Part shown: positions 8,764-16,263 of the stretch, in pieces
Layout of the letters: every line of letters starts with the position of its first letter
Numbering within the stretch: the first letter of the stretch is position 1
Source: Clostridiales bacterium
GTDB lineage: Bacteria; Bacillota; Clostridia; Lachnospirales; Lachnospiraceae
Direction of reading: 5' to 3'
Length of the DNA stretch: 64,000 nt
Assembly (NCBI GenBank): GCA_022770525.1
Contig: JALEHN010000091.1
Span: 1-64,000 of the forward strand
Notes under the pieces: generated by a model
Told to the model about the DNA's origin: nothing
The model's input: the letters and a program-made list of their open reading frames with translations, nothing else
The model's database searches: none
Made by a program: the position numbers and the translations under genes

Positions 8764-9623
8764 ACGCCTTTTCTCCTTTTTGAAAGATTTCCTATCATTT
8801 TTTTAATCCATCTCAAAAACTTCGGAAGGATCGCCGTAGCAAACCATACTAACAGCATCATCAGTATCAGGCCAAGACCCAGTTTGACAAGACTTGTTCC
8901 GCAAAGCGCTATACCCTGTGAAGGACTTGAAAAGCATAAAAAGATACCTTTGATAAATCCGAAAATGCCGCCAAATATACCACCGACCGCACCCCCGATG
9001 ACACCGGCGATAATGCCTATAATACCGCCTATGAGACCGACCACCGCACCGAAAATGCCGCCGCCGATGCCTAACAATACCGGTGCCGCGCAAATACAGA
9101 GAACAATGATCGCAATCGTCTTTCCGTTTAGCTTTTTATGAGGTCTTCTCTGAGGATATGCATTATTATTGTTATCATAATTGTACTGCCACTGCCCGTT
9201 TTGCTGATCACCGGCACTGTTTTGGTATCCCGTATTCTGACCGTAACCGGCGCCGTTTTGATATCCTGCATTCTGCTCATAACCGGTGCCGTTTTGGTAT
9301 CCTGCCTTCTGTTCATTTTCTGTGCTGCTTTGATATCCCGCATTTCCATCATTGTATACCATCTGTTCTGTGTGTGCATTCTCATAGTTTTCATGATAGC
9401 CGTCGTCACAAAACTCGCCGTTTCCGGCAGTACCATCAACGCCGGCCCGAATCGAAGCCGCCACCGCTTCCGGGCTTTTTAACTCTTCAATAATATGCTG
9501 CTCATTTTCAGGACCGGCATCATCAAAGTAATTGTTATAAAACTTCAATGCTTCCGAACGTTCTTCAAACGGCAAATCCGCCAGAAGCTGAGCCAGCGCA
9601 AACATAAATTCACTGCGATTCAT
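8760..9623 (-). CDS. DUF1700 (HAAS-domain) membrane protein with a Gly/Gln/Asn repeat linker
   Basis: A 287-aa protein. Residues 1-60 are the helical HAAS/DUF1700 module (FEERSEALKFYNNYFDDAG). Residues about 90-145 are a low-complexity linker built from GYQNGAGYEQN-type repeats encoded by 36-bp tandem units. Then follow a Gly/Ile-rich hydrophobic block (about 165-225) and another membrane helix (about 240-262). The start overlaps the PadR stop and the end overlaps the DUF4097 start by 4 bp each, so the three are translationally coupled. The module is usually paired with PadR repressors. Confidence 0.82.
   Translation of the reverse strand: MNRSEFMFALAQLLADLPFEERSEALKFYNNYFDDAGPENEQHIIEELKSPEAVAASIRAGVDGTAGNGEFCDDGYHENYENAHTEQMVYNDGNAGYQSSTENEQKAGYQNGTGYEQNAGYQNGAGYGQNTGYQNSAGDQQNGQWQYNYDNNNNAYPQRRPHKKLNGKTIAIIVLCICAAPVLLGIGGGIFGAVVGLIGGIIGIIAGVIGGAVGGIFGGIFGFIKGIFLCFSSPSQGIALCGTSLVKLGLGLILMMLLVWFATAILPKFLRWIKKMIGNLSKRRKGV
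9219..9347 (-). repeat. 36-bp in-frame tandem repeats in the DUF1700 gene
   Basis: Units start at 9219, 9255, 9291 and 9327 (the last partial) and share GTTTTGGTATCC..ATTCTG..TAACCGG on the plus strand. They encode 12-residue repeats of the GYQNGxGYEQNx type. The length is a multiple of three, so unit number can vary without a frame change. Confidence 0.85.
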
Positions 9624-9943
9624 CGTTCGCTACCTCCCTCGAATATCTTTGTAATCTTTCCTGCATATGACTGCCACTCACTTTTGTAAAGCTTAAGCTG
9701 AACCATTCCTTTTTCTGTTGTTTTGTAGTAGCGTCTGTTTCTTCCGTCAAACTGTACATCGTAAGTCGTCAGACAACCATCTTTCTGAAGCCGGCGCAGC
9801 ACCGGATATAATGTAGACTCCGACACATCAATAGCCTGCCGGACATCCTGAGTGATCTTATATCCGTATGTACCTTCCTCTTCCCCCGACACAACAGCCA
9901 GGACGATTGCGTCCAAAAGCGCCGCACCTGTGTTAAAAACCAT
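9620..9943 (-). CDS. PadR-family transcriptional regulator
   Basis: A 107-aa winged-helix regulator. The conserved pattern LLDAIVLAVVSGEE, GYKITQDV, STLYPVLRRLQKDGCL and RRYYKTTEKG is a full PadR domain. ATG at 9943 lies 9 bp after GGAG; the longer frame from a TTG at 9961 has no such site. It heads the operon with the DUF1700 and DUF4097 genes. A strong promoter upstream contains an AT-rich inverted repeat over its -10, fitting autorepression. Confidence 0.92.
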   Translation of the reverse strand: MVFNTGAALLDAIVLAVVSGEEEGTYGYKITQDVRQAIDVSESTLYPVLRRLQKDGCLTTYDVQFDGRNRRYYKTTEKGMVQLKLYKSEWQSYAGKITKIFEGGSER

Positions 9944-10017
9944 TTCATCACGCTCCTTCAAACCAGTGATTTCTTAAGCTCTGGTATTATATTTTCTTTT
10001 ATATTATATATTTTTCT

Positions 10018-10060
10018 ATATTATACGTCATATAATATATTATTTTTTATAGTATGTCAA
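10018..10060 (-). promoter_or_regulatory. PadR operon promoter with inverted-repeat operator
   Basis: Minus strand: -35 TTGACA (10055-10060), 17-bp spacer, -10 TATTAT (10032-10037). An inverted repeat ATATTATA-CGTCA-TATAATAT (10018-10038) covers the -10 and the likely start point, the placement expected for the PadR-type repressor encoded downstream. Confidence 0.7.
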
Positions 10061-10127
10061 CCCTTTTACAATAAAAATAGGCAAATCAGTTACAATCCAC
10101 ACAGAGTGCAAAATGTAACACAAATCA

Positions 10128-10165
10128 AAAAAAGTGTAACTTCCATCAGGAAATTACACTTTTTT
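10128..10165 (-). terminator. Terminator of the threonine aldolase gene
   Basis: An 11-bp stem AAAAAGTGTAA/TTACACTTTTT with a 15-base loop lies just after the stop of the aldolase gene on the minus strand and ends in a T-rich tract. Confidence 0.8.
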
Positions 10166-10180
10166 GAACGCCGTTTTTTA

Positions 10181-11221
10181 TCAGCACCATGCCTCAATAT
10201 CTTTAATTAATTCATCAACTTCTGCCGGATCGGTGGCCCAGCTTGTACAGAAGCGGACAGAACGGACAGCCTTGCCTGTCGGCTTTTCATCATCACACGT
10301 TGCATATTTTTCATCAAATTTCCGAATAACATCAGCGGTGAGCATCGCAAACTGCTGATTCGTCGGACTATCCACCTGGAACGCAACGCCTTTTGACTCA
10401 AATGCCTTTTTAATGCGCATCGCCTGATCCACTGCATGTTTACATATTTCGAAATACAGTCCGTCTTCAAACAGCGTCTCAAACTGGATACCGAGAAGCC
10501 AGCCTTTAGCCAGCATACCGCCGCGCTGCTTCAGGATAAATCTGAAATCTTCTTTCAGAGACGGATTCGTAATGACAACCGCTTCACCAAACAGCGCGCC
10601 GCACTTTGTTCCGCCAATATAAAACACATCACAGCACTTTGTAATCACCGGCAGGTCAAGGTCGTTTTCCGGTGACATTAATCCGTAGCCGAGACGGGCA
10701 CCATCCATAAACAGATACAGTCCGTCTTCATGGCATACTCTGCTGATTTCCTCAAGTTCAGCCTTTGAATAAATAGAACCGAACTCTGTCGGATTTGAAA
10801 TATAAACCATCTTTGGCATAACTATGTGTTCATAGCTTTCATTCTGCTTATGTGCCAGATAGTATTCATGGATCTGCGCTGCCGAAAGCTTTCCGTCATC
10901 ACTCGGAAGACCGATCACCTTATGTCCGGTCGACTCAATGGCACCGGATTCATGATTGTTGATATGTCCGCTGACAGCAGTCACAACACCCTGATGCGGG
11001 CGAAGTGCCGCCGCAATAATCGTCGTATTTGTCTGCGTTCCGCCGACCATAAAATGTACAGCCACCGACTGATCCTGACAAAGATCTTTAATCATCTGTG
11101 ATGCATGGGCACAATGCGGGTCTTCCCCATAACCCGTATTAGGCTCCATATTGCACTGATTCATACGCTCCATAATCTTTGGATGCGCACCGTGATGATA
11201 ATCGCAACTTAAATAAATCAT
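10181..11221 (-). CDS. ltaE: Low-specificity L-threonine aldolase-like PLP enzyme
   Basis: A 346-aa fold-type I PLP enzyme of the beta-eliminating lyase / threonine aldolase group, of usual length. The PLP lysine is in FYIGGTKCGALFGEA (about residue 205), and LFMDGARLGYGL holds the conserved Asp and Arg. The expected reaction is cleavage of L-threonine (or L-allo-threonine) to glycine and acetaldehyde in the cytosol. ATG follows GGAGGGTTATT. It appears monocistronic, with hairpins on both sides. Related phenylserine or 3-hydroxy-amino-acid aldolases would look the same. Confidence 0.88.
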   Translation of the reverse strand: MIYLSCDYHHGAHPKIMERMNQCNMEPNTGYGEDPHCAHASQMIKDLCQDQSVAVHFMVGGTQTNTTIIAAALRPHQGVVTAVSGHINNHESGAIESTGHKVIGLPSDDGKLSAAQIHEYYLAHKQNESYEHIVMPKMVYISNPTEFGSIYSKAELEEISRVCHEDGLYLFMDGARLGYGLMSPENDLDLPVITKCCDVFYIGGTKCGALFGEAVVITNPSLKEDFRFILKQRGGMLAKGWLLGIQFETLFEDGLYFEICKHAVDQAMRIKKAFESKGVAFQVDSPTNQQFAMLTADVIRKFDEKYATCDDEKPTGKAVRSVRFCTSWATDPAEVDELIKDIEAWC

Positions 11222-11275
11222 AATAACCCTCCTGAAAAATTCTCTTATGTAATATACATTTTTTAACCATAAAAT

Positions 11276-11299
11276 CCCCGGAAATCTTCATTTCCGGGG
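11276..11299 (-). terminator. Probable efp terminator
   Basis: A 10-bp GC-rich stem CCCCGGAAAT / ATTTCCGGGG with a 4-base loop, followed on the minus strand by ATTTTA. It lies beyond the repeat array that extends from the efp 3' end. Confidence 0.65.
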
Positions 11300-11313
11300 T
11301 AAATCATCTGCAT

Positions 11314-11453
11314 TATAAAGCTTTTAAAAGTATTCATCTGAATCAAACGCATGAAACATGTCCTTCCAAATCGAACGCATGAAACATATTCGTCCCGATC
11401 AAACACTTAAAAGATATTCGCCTGCATCAAACTCTTGAAAGATATTCGCCTGT
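11314..11453. repeat. Five degenerate 28-bp tandem repeats extending from the efp 3' end
   Basis: Units of exactly 28 bp begin at 11314, 11342, 11370, 11398 and 11426. Core pattern: ATCAAAC.C.TGAAA.ATATTCG.C. The unit at 11426 contains the last nine codons and stop of efp; the other four are non-coding copies running downstream. There are no unique spacers between units, so this is not a CRISPR array. Confidence 0.85.
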
Positions 11454-11984
11454 TCTTGTATCGATCTTAAGCTTATCGCCGATTTCAACAAATAAAGGAA
11501 CATTCAGTGTAGCGCCTGTCTCAACTGTAGCCGGCTTTGTTGCACCTGTTGAAGTATCACCCTTGAAACCAGGTTCTGTTTCAGTAACTTCAAGTTCAAC
11601 AAATAACGGCGGTTCAACTGAGAACACCTCACCATTGTGTGAAAGCATCTTAACCATCTCATTTTCTTTAACGAACTTCAGAGCATCGCCGATTGCATCT
11701 TCATTCAGGGCAATCTGATCATATGTCTCAACGTCCATGAAATGATATAATTCGCCATCGCTGTACAGATACTGCATATCTGATCTCTCGATATGTGCCT
11801 GTGGGCATTTTTCAGTAGGACGGAAAGTTTTTTCTACAACACCGCCGTTTTTAATGTTTCTTAATTTAGTACGAACGAAAGCAGCACCCTTGCCTGGTTT
11901 TACATGCTGGAATTCAATAACCTGATAAACGTTTCCTTCAAATTCAATCGTTAAACCGTTTCTAAAATCACCTGCTGATACCAT
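11427..11984 (-). CDS. efp: Translation elongation factor P
   Basis: A 185-aa protein of standard EF-P length with all three beta-barrel domains. The N-terminal KOW-like domain carries the loop [19 protein letters not shown], whose Lys in PGKG is the tip residue that enters the peptidyl-transferase centre. The C-terminal signature is [15 protein letters not shown]. It rescues ribosomes stalled at polyproline. ATG follows GGAGGTTTCC, and a strong vegetative promoter lies about 35 bp upstream. The gene end is the source of a 28-bp tandem repeat array. Confidence 0.96.
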   Translation of the reverse strand: MVSAGDFRNGLTIEFEGNVYQVIEFQHVKPGKGAAFVRTKLRNIKNGGVVEKTFRPTEKCPQAHIERSDMQYLYSDGELYHFMDVETYDQIALNEDAIGDALKFVKENEMVKMLSHNGEVFSVEPPLFVELEVTETEPGFKGDTSTGATKPATVETGATLNVPLFVEIGDKLKIDTRTGEYLSRV

Positions 11985-12018
11985 AAAATGGAAACCTCCT
12001 TAATCATTAGCTTATTAT

Positions 12019-12047
12019 AGTATAAATAAAAGGCAGAGTTTTTTCAA
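12019..12047 (-). promoter_or_regulatory. efp promoter
   Basis: Minus strand -35 TTGAAA (12042-12047), 17-bp spacer, -10 TATACT (12019-12024), about 35 bp before the efp ATG. It gives efp its own transcript separate from the upstream yqeG. Confidence 0.7.
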
Positions 12048-12113
12048 CTATTTTTTATAAAAAACCTATAAAATACCCTATTTTTGTTACAATACACCCT
12101 CTGAGTACCTTAA

Positions 12114-12614
12114 CTATTTTTTCAGACGTCGCTTATAAAAATATAAAACAATTCTTTCAAGTTTTCTCTTAAAAACAATCTGCTTATCTTCTTTCGGATG
12201 AATCGGCTTCACAAGAATATTTCTCATACCGGCTCTTTTTGCGCCAAACACATCGGTAAACAGCTGATCCCCGATAAACACCGTTTGCGCCAGATCAACA
12301 TGCATCATTTCTGCCGCTTTAATATAATTCACTGTCGACGGCTTATGTGAGTCAAACACATACTTGCTTTTAACATCTTCAGCAAACGGCTTTACCCTCG
12401 GCTCGTGATTATTTGATATCAGACATGTATCAAATCCAATATCCCGAAGCCGCTCAAACAAAGCGACCGAACGTTCATCTGACGGCGCGCCGTGAGGCAC
12501 AAGGGTATTATCAATATCAAATACAAGCCCTCTTATTCCTTCCGAATACAGCTTTTCAAAATCAATTTCATATGTGGAATCTACCCATGCATCCGGGTAA
12601 AACATCTTAAACAT
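12114..12614 (-). CDS. yqeG: YqeG-family HAD phosphatase (subfamily IIIA)
   Basis: A 166-aa haloacid-dehalogenase fold protein. Motif I is FDIDNTLVPHGA (nucleophile Asp and general acid Asp), motif II is the ISNN threonine/serine position, and motif IV is FIGDQLFTDVFGA. Length and sequence match YqeG of Firmicutes, usually found next to yqeH or aro genes. It is a probable phosphatase on a phospho-lipid or sugar phosphate; the natural substrate is not known to me. The first ATG (12614) is 4 bp after GGAGG. It lies 19 bp after aroK and is likely co-transcribed with it. Confidence 0.9.
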   Translation of the reverse strand: MFKMFYPDAWVDSTYEIDFEKLYSEGIRGLVFDIDNTLVPHGAPSDERSVALFERLRDIGFDTCLISNNHEPRVKPFAEDVKSKYVFDSHKPSTVNYIKAAEMMHVDLAQTVFIGDQLFTDVFGAKRAGMRNILVKPIHPKEDKQIVFKRKLERIVLYFYKRRLKK

Positions 12615-12633
12615 TATTCCTCCATTCTGAGCC

Positions 12634-13194
12634 TTAAAGTCTTTCCAAAAGCTTTCTGCACAATTCTTCTGCGATGTCCTCTTTTTTTCTGCCGTCGGTT
12701 TCGACGATCAGATCCGCTGCCGCCATATATTTCGGCATACGCTGATTTAACAGATTTTCAATAAAAGGCACATTTTTATTGCCGCGAAGCAGCGGTCTGT
12801 CATCATTATTCTTTACTCTCTCAAGAATCGTCTCCGGCTTCGCTGTCAAGAGAACAACAAGACCGCTTTTCTTCATCTCGGCAACATTTTCCTCTCTGAG
12901 GACAACACCGCCGCCGCAGGAAACAAGAAGTCCGCTTTTGCTCTGAAGTTCCACAAGAAGCTTTGTCTCAAGGCTTCTGAAATAAGGCTCTCCTTTTTCT
13001 TCAAAAATCTTACTGATGGTCATTCCCTGCTGCTTTTCGATGGTACTGTCCATATCAAGTTCTTCAATACCTGTATGTTTTTTCAAAAAACCGGATAATG
13101 TCGTCTTTCCTGTCCCCATAAAGCCAACAAGGAAAATATTATAGGGATATCCGCTCTGCGTTCTTATTTCTTTAAATGTCTCGGTATACTGCAT
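12634..13194 (-). CDS. aroK: Shikimate kinase
   Basis: A 186-aa P-loop kinase phosphorylating shikimate at the 3-OH in chorismate synthesis. Visible motifs are the Walker A GFMGTGKTT (about residues 25-33), the shikimate-binding ELDMDSTIE and FRSLETKLL, the glycine stretch SCGGGVVLR and the LID arginine motif NNDDRPLL. A 20-residue N-terminal extension precedes the P-loop. ATG at 13194 lies about 6 bp after GGAGG and is preferred to an upstream in-frame start. aroD lies just upstream in the same direction and aroE far away at 31987. Confidence 0.93.
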   Translation of the reverse strand: MQYTETFKEIRTQSGYPYNIFLVGFMGTGKTTLSGFLKKHTGIEELDMDSTIEKQQGMTISKIFEEKGEPYFRSLETKLLVELQSKSGLLVSCGGGVVLREENVAEMKKSGLVVLLTAKPETILERVKNNDDRPLLRGNKNVPFIENLLNQRMPKYMAAADLIVETDGRKKEDIAEELCRKLLERL

Positions 13195-13281
13195 TTTTTC
13201 CTCCAAAGTACTGTCTTTTTTGATGTCTTTACATCTGATCGATGGTACATATCATCAATGGCCCCCGGTCGGTGCATGACA

Positions 13282-14079
13282 TCAGCGTACAATCTTCTGT
13301 GTTGTCTTTGCCGATGAACACTTGTAAAGATTATCATGCATCAATTCAAGTATTTTTTTAAGCTGTGTCACTTCGATCTGTCCCGGTGCCGATGCCCGGC
13401 CGACACATCCGAAGGTCACCGCACTGCCGAAAACTTCACCGGAGAGCCTGCTTACAAGCCCAAGACCCGACATAGACATCGTAATCACAGGGCGCCCGAA
13501 CTTTGATGCTTCCTCAGTCACATCAAGAAGCCGGACAACATCCTTTGCCTTCTGCGGCATGACTGCAATTTTTAAAATATCCGCACCGGCCTTATCCATT
13601 AATGCCATTCGTTCGAGCAGTACTTCTTTTTCCGGTGTTCTGTCAAAATCATGGTTCGAAGCAACCACATACACGCCCTTTTCGTGTGCCGAACGAATCA
13701 CCGTATCGACCGTCTGCGAATCTGACATAATTTCAAGATCAACCATATCCGCGTATCCGCTTTCAATCGCCGACATAAGAATAGCTTCATAGGTCTTCAG
13801 ATCCACTTCCAGCTGTCCGCCTTCCTTTTTTGTCCGAAACGTCACAAGCAAAGCCATATCGCCGATACATTTTCTAAGCCTTTCTAAAACTCTTTTTACC
13901 TGATCCGAATTGAGCACTTCTTTATACCAGTCACAGCGCCACTCAAGAATATCGGCGTCCAAAGCGCAGATCGCTTTTGACTGTTCCAAAATTTCTTCTT
14001 CACTGATTCCGGTCACAGGCGCACAGATTTTCGCCATACCTTCACCAATGACCAAATCCCTGATTACTACAGATTTCAT
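13282..14079 (-). CDS. aroD: Type I 3-dehydroquinate dehydratase
   Basis: A 265-aa TIM-barrel enzyme that dehydrates 3-dehydroquinate through a Schiff base. The catalytic residues are visible: Glu in LEWRCDWY, His in VVASNHDFDRTP and the Schiff-base Lys in ADILKIAVMP. The C-terminal MSGLGLVSRLSGEVFGSAVTF (residues about 203-223) holds the conserved substrate Arg. The usual product would be about 250 residues, so a short C-terminal tail is present. It sits upstream of aroK. Confidence 0.93.
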   Translation of the reverse strand: MKSVVIRDLVIGEGMAKICAPVTGISEEEILEQSKAICALDADILEWRCDWYKEVLNSDQVKRVLERLRKCIGDMALLVTFRTKKEGGQLEVDLKTYEAILMSAIESGYADMVDLEIMSDSQTVDTVIRSAHEKGVYVVASNHDFDRTPEKEVLLERMALMDKAGADILKIAVMPQKAKDVVRLLDVTEEASKFGRPVITMSMSGLGLVSRLSGEVFGSAVTFGCVGRASAPGQIEVTQLKKILELMHDNLYKCSSAKTTQKIVR

Positions 14080-14230
14080 TTCTTATCCTCTTTAAATATA
14101 TCAATATTCTTTCTCCCATAACAATGCCGGGACAACTATGCTGATTCTTATCCATTTAAAGGCTTGATTTCATAAAGCACATATCACAATACACAGCATA
14201 TGACCGGCTACTTTATCTTACAACAAAAAA

Positions 14231-14274
14231 ACTTTCCCGTAAAGACAAATTCTTGGTCTGTCTTACAGGAAAGT
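14231..14274 (-). terminator. Terminator of the uxuA-uxuB-kdgA-kdgK operon
   Basis: ACTTTCC and GGAAAGT pair across an inner TAAAGACA/TGTCTTA stem. On the minus strand the hairpin is followed by a T-run. It lies between the kdgK stop and the aroD start. Confidence 0.7.
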
Positions 14275-14312
14275 ATTTATTCTCTACAGGTTTCGCCTGT
14301 TATATATGCTAC

Positions 14313-15266
14313 TTAACGCCAGTTCGGATCACGATTCATAAAACGCTCCAGTTCTTCCGCCGTAGGAAGCCCGTCATTATCGCCGATACTCATCAACTGA
14401 ACCGCACCGACAGCATTTGCCTGACGGACAGCCTGCTCAACAGATAAGCCCTCATTGATACCTGAAAGAAAACCTGCGGCAAAACCATCACCGGCACCGA
14501 CGGTATCAACAATATGCTTTACCTCAAAGCCTTTCACAAACCCGCTTTCGCTGTGTGAAGCATAATAGGCACCGTCTGCACCCAGTTTAATGACCACGAG
14601 CTTTACGCCTCTGTCCAGGTAATACTGTGCCGCTTTTTCAGGTTCAACAATATCTGTCAGTATTTTAAGTTCATTGATGCCCGGAAGGAAAATATCACTT
14701 TCGTATGCAAGCCTGTTAATCACATCAACCATTTCTTCACGGCTTTTCCAGAGCTGGGGGCGCAGATTCGGATCAAAGGAAATACGCATCCGCCTTTCGC
14801 GGGCCCGCTGTGCCAGCCGAAACATCGCATTTTGTGTACCTTCCGTCAATGCCGCTGTAATACCGGTCATATGTACAGCGTCATATGACTCAAGACTGAG
14901 CACGTCCATATCTGCTTCACTGATTGTTGACGCTGCGGATCCTTTTCTGAAATAAAATATTTCCGGATCACCGCTGTTTACTTTGGATTTCAACATAAAT
15001 CCTGTCGGTCTTTCATCTGAAAATGTGATCAGCTCTGTTGATATTTGATTTTGATTCATCACCGAGATAATCCGCTGGCCGAACGGATCATGACCAAGCT
15101 TTGTATAATAACCGACCTGCTGGCCAAGTCTTTCCATACCAATCGCAACATTAAACTCTGCACCTGCCAGTGCAAAAGTATATTGACTGACATCACAGAG
15201 ACGGCCTTCTTCTCCGGCGATAAAAAGCCCCATCGGTTCTCCCACCAGTAATGTTCTTTCTTTCAT
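14313..15266 (-). CDS. kdgK: 2-dehydro-3-deoxygluconokinase (PfkB family)
   Basis: A 317-aa ribokinase/PfkB-family sugar kinase. N-terminal substrate-binding GAEFNVAIGMERLG, the KDG-kinase-typical DPNLRPQLWKS and the C-terminal signature with catalytic Asp (DTVGAGDGFAAGFLSG) are all visible. It should phosphorylate 2-keto-3-deoxygluconate to KDPG, the penultimate step of the hexuronate route. It is the last gene of the operon, 17 bp after the KDPG aldolase, and is followed by a terminator. Context with uxuA, uxuB and the aldolase makes the specificity assignment strong. Confidence 0.93.
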   Translation of the reverse strand: MKERTLLVGEPMGLFIAGEEGRLCDVSQYTFALAGAEFNVAIGMERLGQQVGYYTKLGHDPFGQRIISVMNQNQISTELITFSDERPTGFMLKSKVNSGDPEIFYFRKGSAASTISEADMDVLSLESYDAVHMTGITAALTEGTQNAMFRLAQRARERRMRISFDPNLRPQLWKSREEMVDVINRLAYESDIFLPGINELKILTDIVEPEKAAQYYLDRGVKLVVIKLGADGAYYASHSESGFVKGFEVKHIVDTVGAGDGFAAGFLSGINEGLSVEQAVRQANAVGAVQLMSIGDNDGLPTAEELERFMNRDPNWR

Positions 15267-15282
15267 TATGCTTCACCTTTAC

Positions 15283-16233
15283 TCATGATTTATTGACAAG
15301 CTTTATCAAAAATCCGCCAAACTTTTCCTCAAGGCATATTTCCATGATCCTGCCATCTGAATATACAGCGGAATCCATATCCATATGAAAGCCCCTTTTT
15401 TCAAGATGATACACCGACCTTGAGATATCATTGCATCCTGTCACAAGCATATTTAAACCGTCTTTTGCTGATGCAACCGGCAAATTTTCAAATGTTATTC
15501 CCTCAGCCGTTTCGTTTGCTTTTCCAAAAATGGCCCCGAATTTATGCGTCTCAAAAGATCCGCCATCTCCGTCTGACTGCCCGATGATTACCTGCTGTAA
15601 TTCAAATCCAAGTACAGCTGCCACTGCGGATTTTGTCATTGCTGTAATCTCATCATACTTTTCTGCATCAACCAAAGAAGGTGTGATCATCCAGCTGCCG
15701 CCGCAGGCAACAACTTTTTTAAAAGCTAGGTACGCCGCAATATTTTTTTCATTAATGCCGCCGGTAGGCATAAATTTAAGATTGACATACGGTCCCGCCA
15801 GCGCTTTAAGCATCTTTAATCCGCCGGCTGCTTCTGCAGGGAAAAACTTAATCGTATCAAGGCCTGCCTCCAGCGCCATTTCAATCGCATTGGTATCCAT
15901 ACATCCCGGAATGATTGGTATACCTTCGGCAATACAGTAATCAACAACTGTCGGATTGTATCCAGGTGTAACAATAAATTTCGCACCGGCAAGTACAGCT
16001 TCATCAACCTGTCTTTCAGAAAGCACTGTCCCGGCACCGACCAGCATATCCGGAAATGCTTCTGCCATAAGTTTTATGGATTCCTTTGCCGCCGCTGTCC
16101 TGAAGGTCACCTCAGCACAATTAATACCGCCATTTCTTAAGGCATTGGCTACAGGCACTGCTTTTTGGGCATCATTTAACACAACAACCGGAACAATACC
16201 GATTCTTGAAATCTCATCCAGTAAATCTATCAT
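15283..16233 (-). CDS. eda: KDPG/KHG aldolase with C-terminal VOC-like extension
   Basis: A 316-aa protein. Residues 1-205 are a complete class I KDPG/KHG aldolase: CAEVTFRTAAA holds the catalytic Glu, IVTPGYNP the phosphate/substrate loop, and DTIKFFPAEAAGG the Schiff-base Lys. It splits KDPG into pyruvate and glyceraldehyde-3-phosphate. About 105 residues follow that ordinary Eda (about 210 aa) lacks. They look like a single glyoxalase/VOC-type module (HKFGAIFGKANE, GFHMDMDSAVY). The start at 16233 lies 10 bp after AAGGG; an ATG at 16242 is too close to it. Function of the extension is unknown. Confidence 0.9.
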   Translation of the reverse strand: MIDLLDEISRIGIVPVVVLNDAQKAVPVANALRNGGINCAEVTFRTAAAKESIKLMAEAFPDMLVGAGTVLSERQVDEAVLAGAKFIVTPGYNPTVVDYCIAEGIPIIPGCMDTNAIEMALEAGLDTIKFFPAEAAGGLKMLKALAGPYVNLKFMPTGGINEKNIAAYLAFKKVVACGGSWMITPSLVDAEKYDEITAMTKSAVAAVLGFELQQVIIGQSDGDGGSFETHKFGAIFGKANETAEGITFENLPVASAKDGLNMLVTGCNDISRSVYHLEKRGFHMDMDSAVYSDGRIMEICLEEKFGGFLIKLVNKS

Positions 16234-16263
16234 TTTTTTCATTCCCTTCAAGTATGTCAATCC

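Noticed and set aside
9219..9347. Mobile or structural repeat element
   Set aside because: The 36-bp units are in frame inside the DUF1700 gene and encode a low-complexity linker.
8803..9482. Several overlapping frames (Arg/His- or Pro-rich) in the DUF1700 gene region
   Set aside because: They are alternate-frame readings of its Gly/Ile-rich and repeat segments and lack start sites.
11314..11453. CRISPR array
   Set aside because: The 28-bp period resembles CRISPR repeats, but the units are contiguous without unique spacers, are degenerate and begin inside efp.
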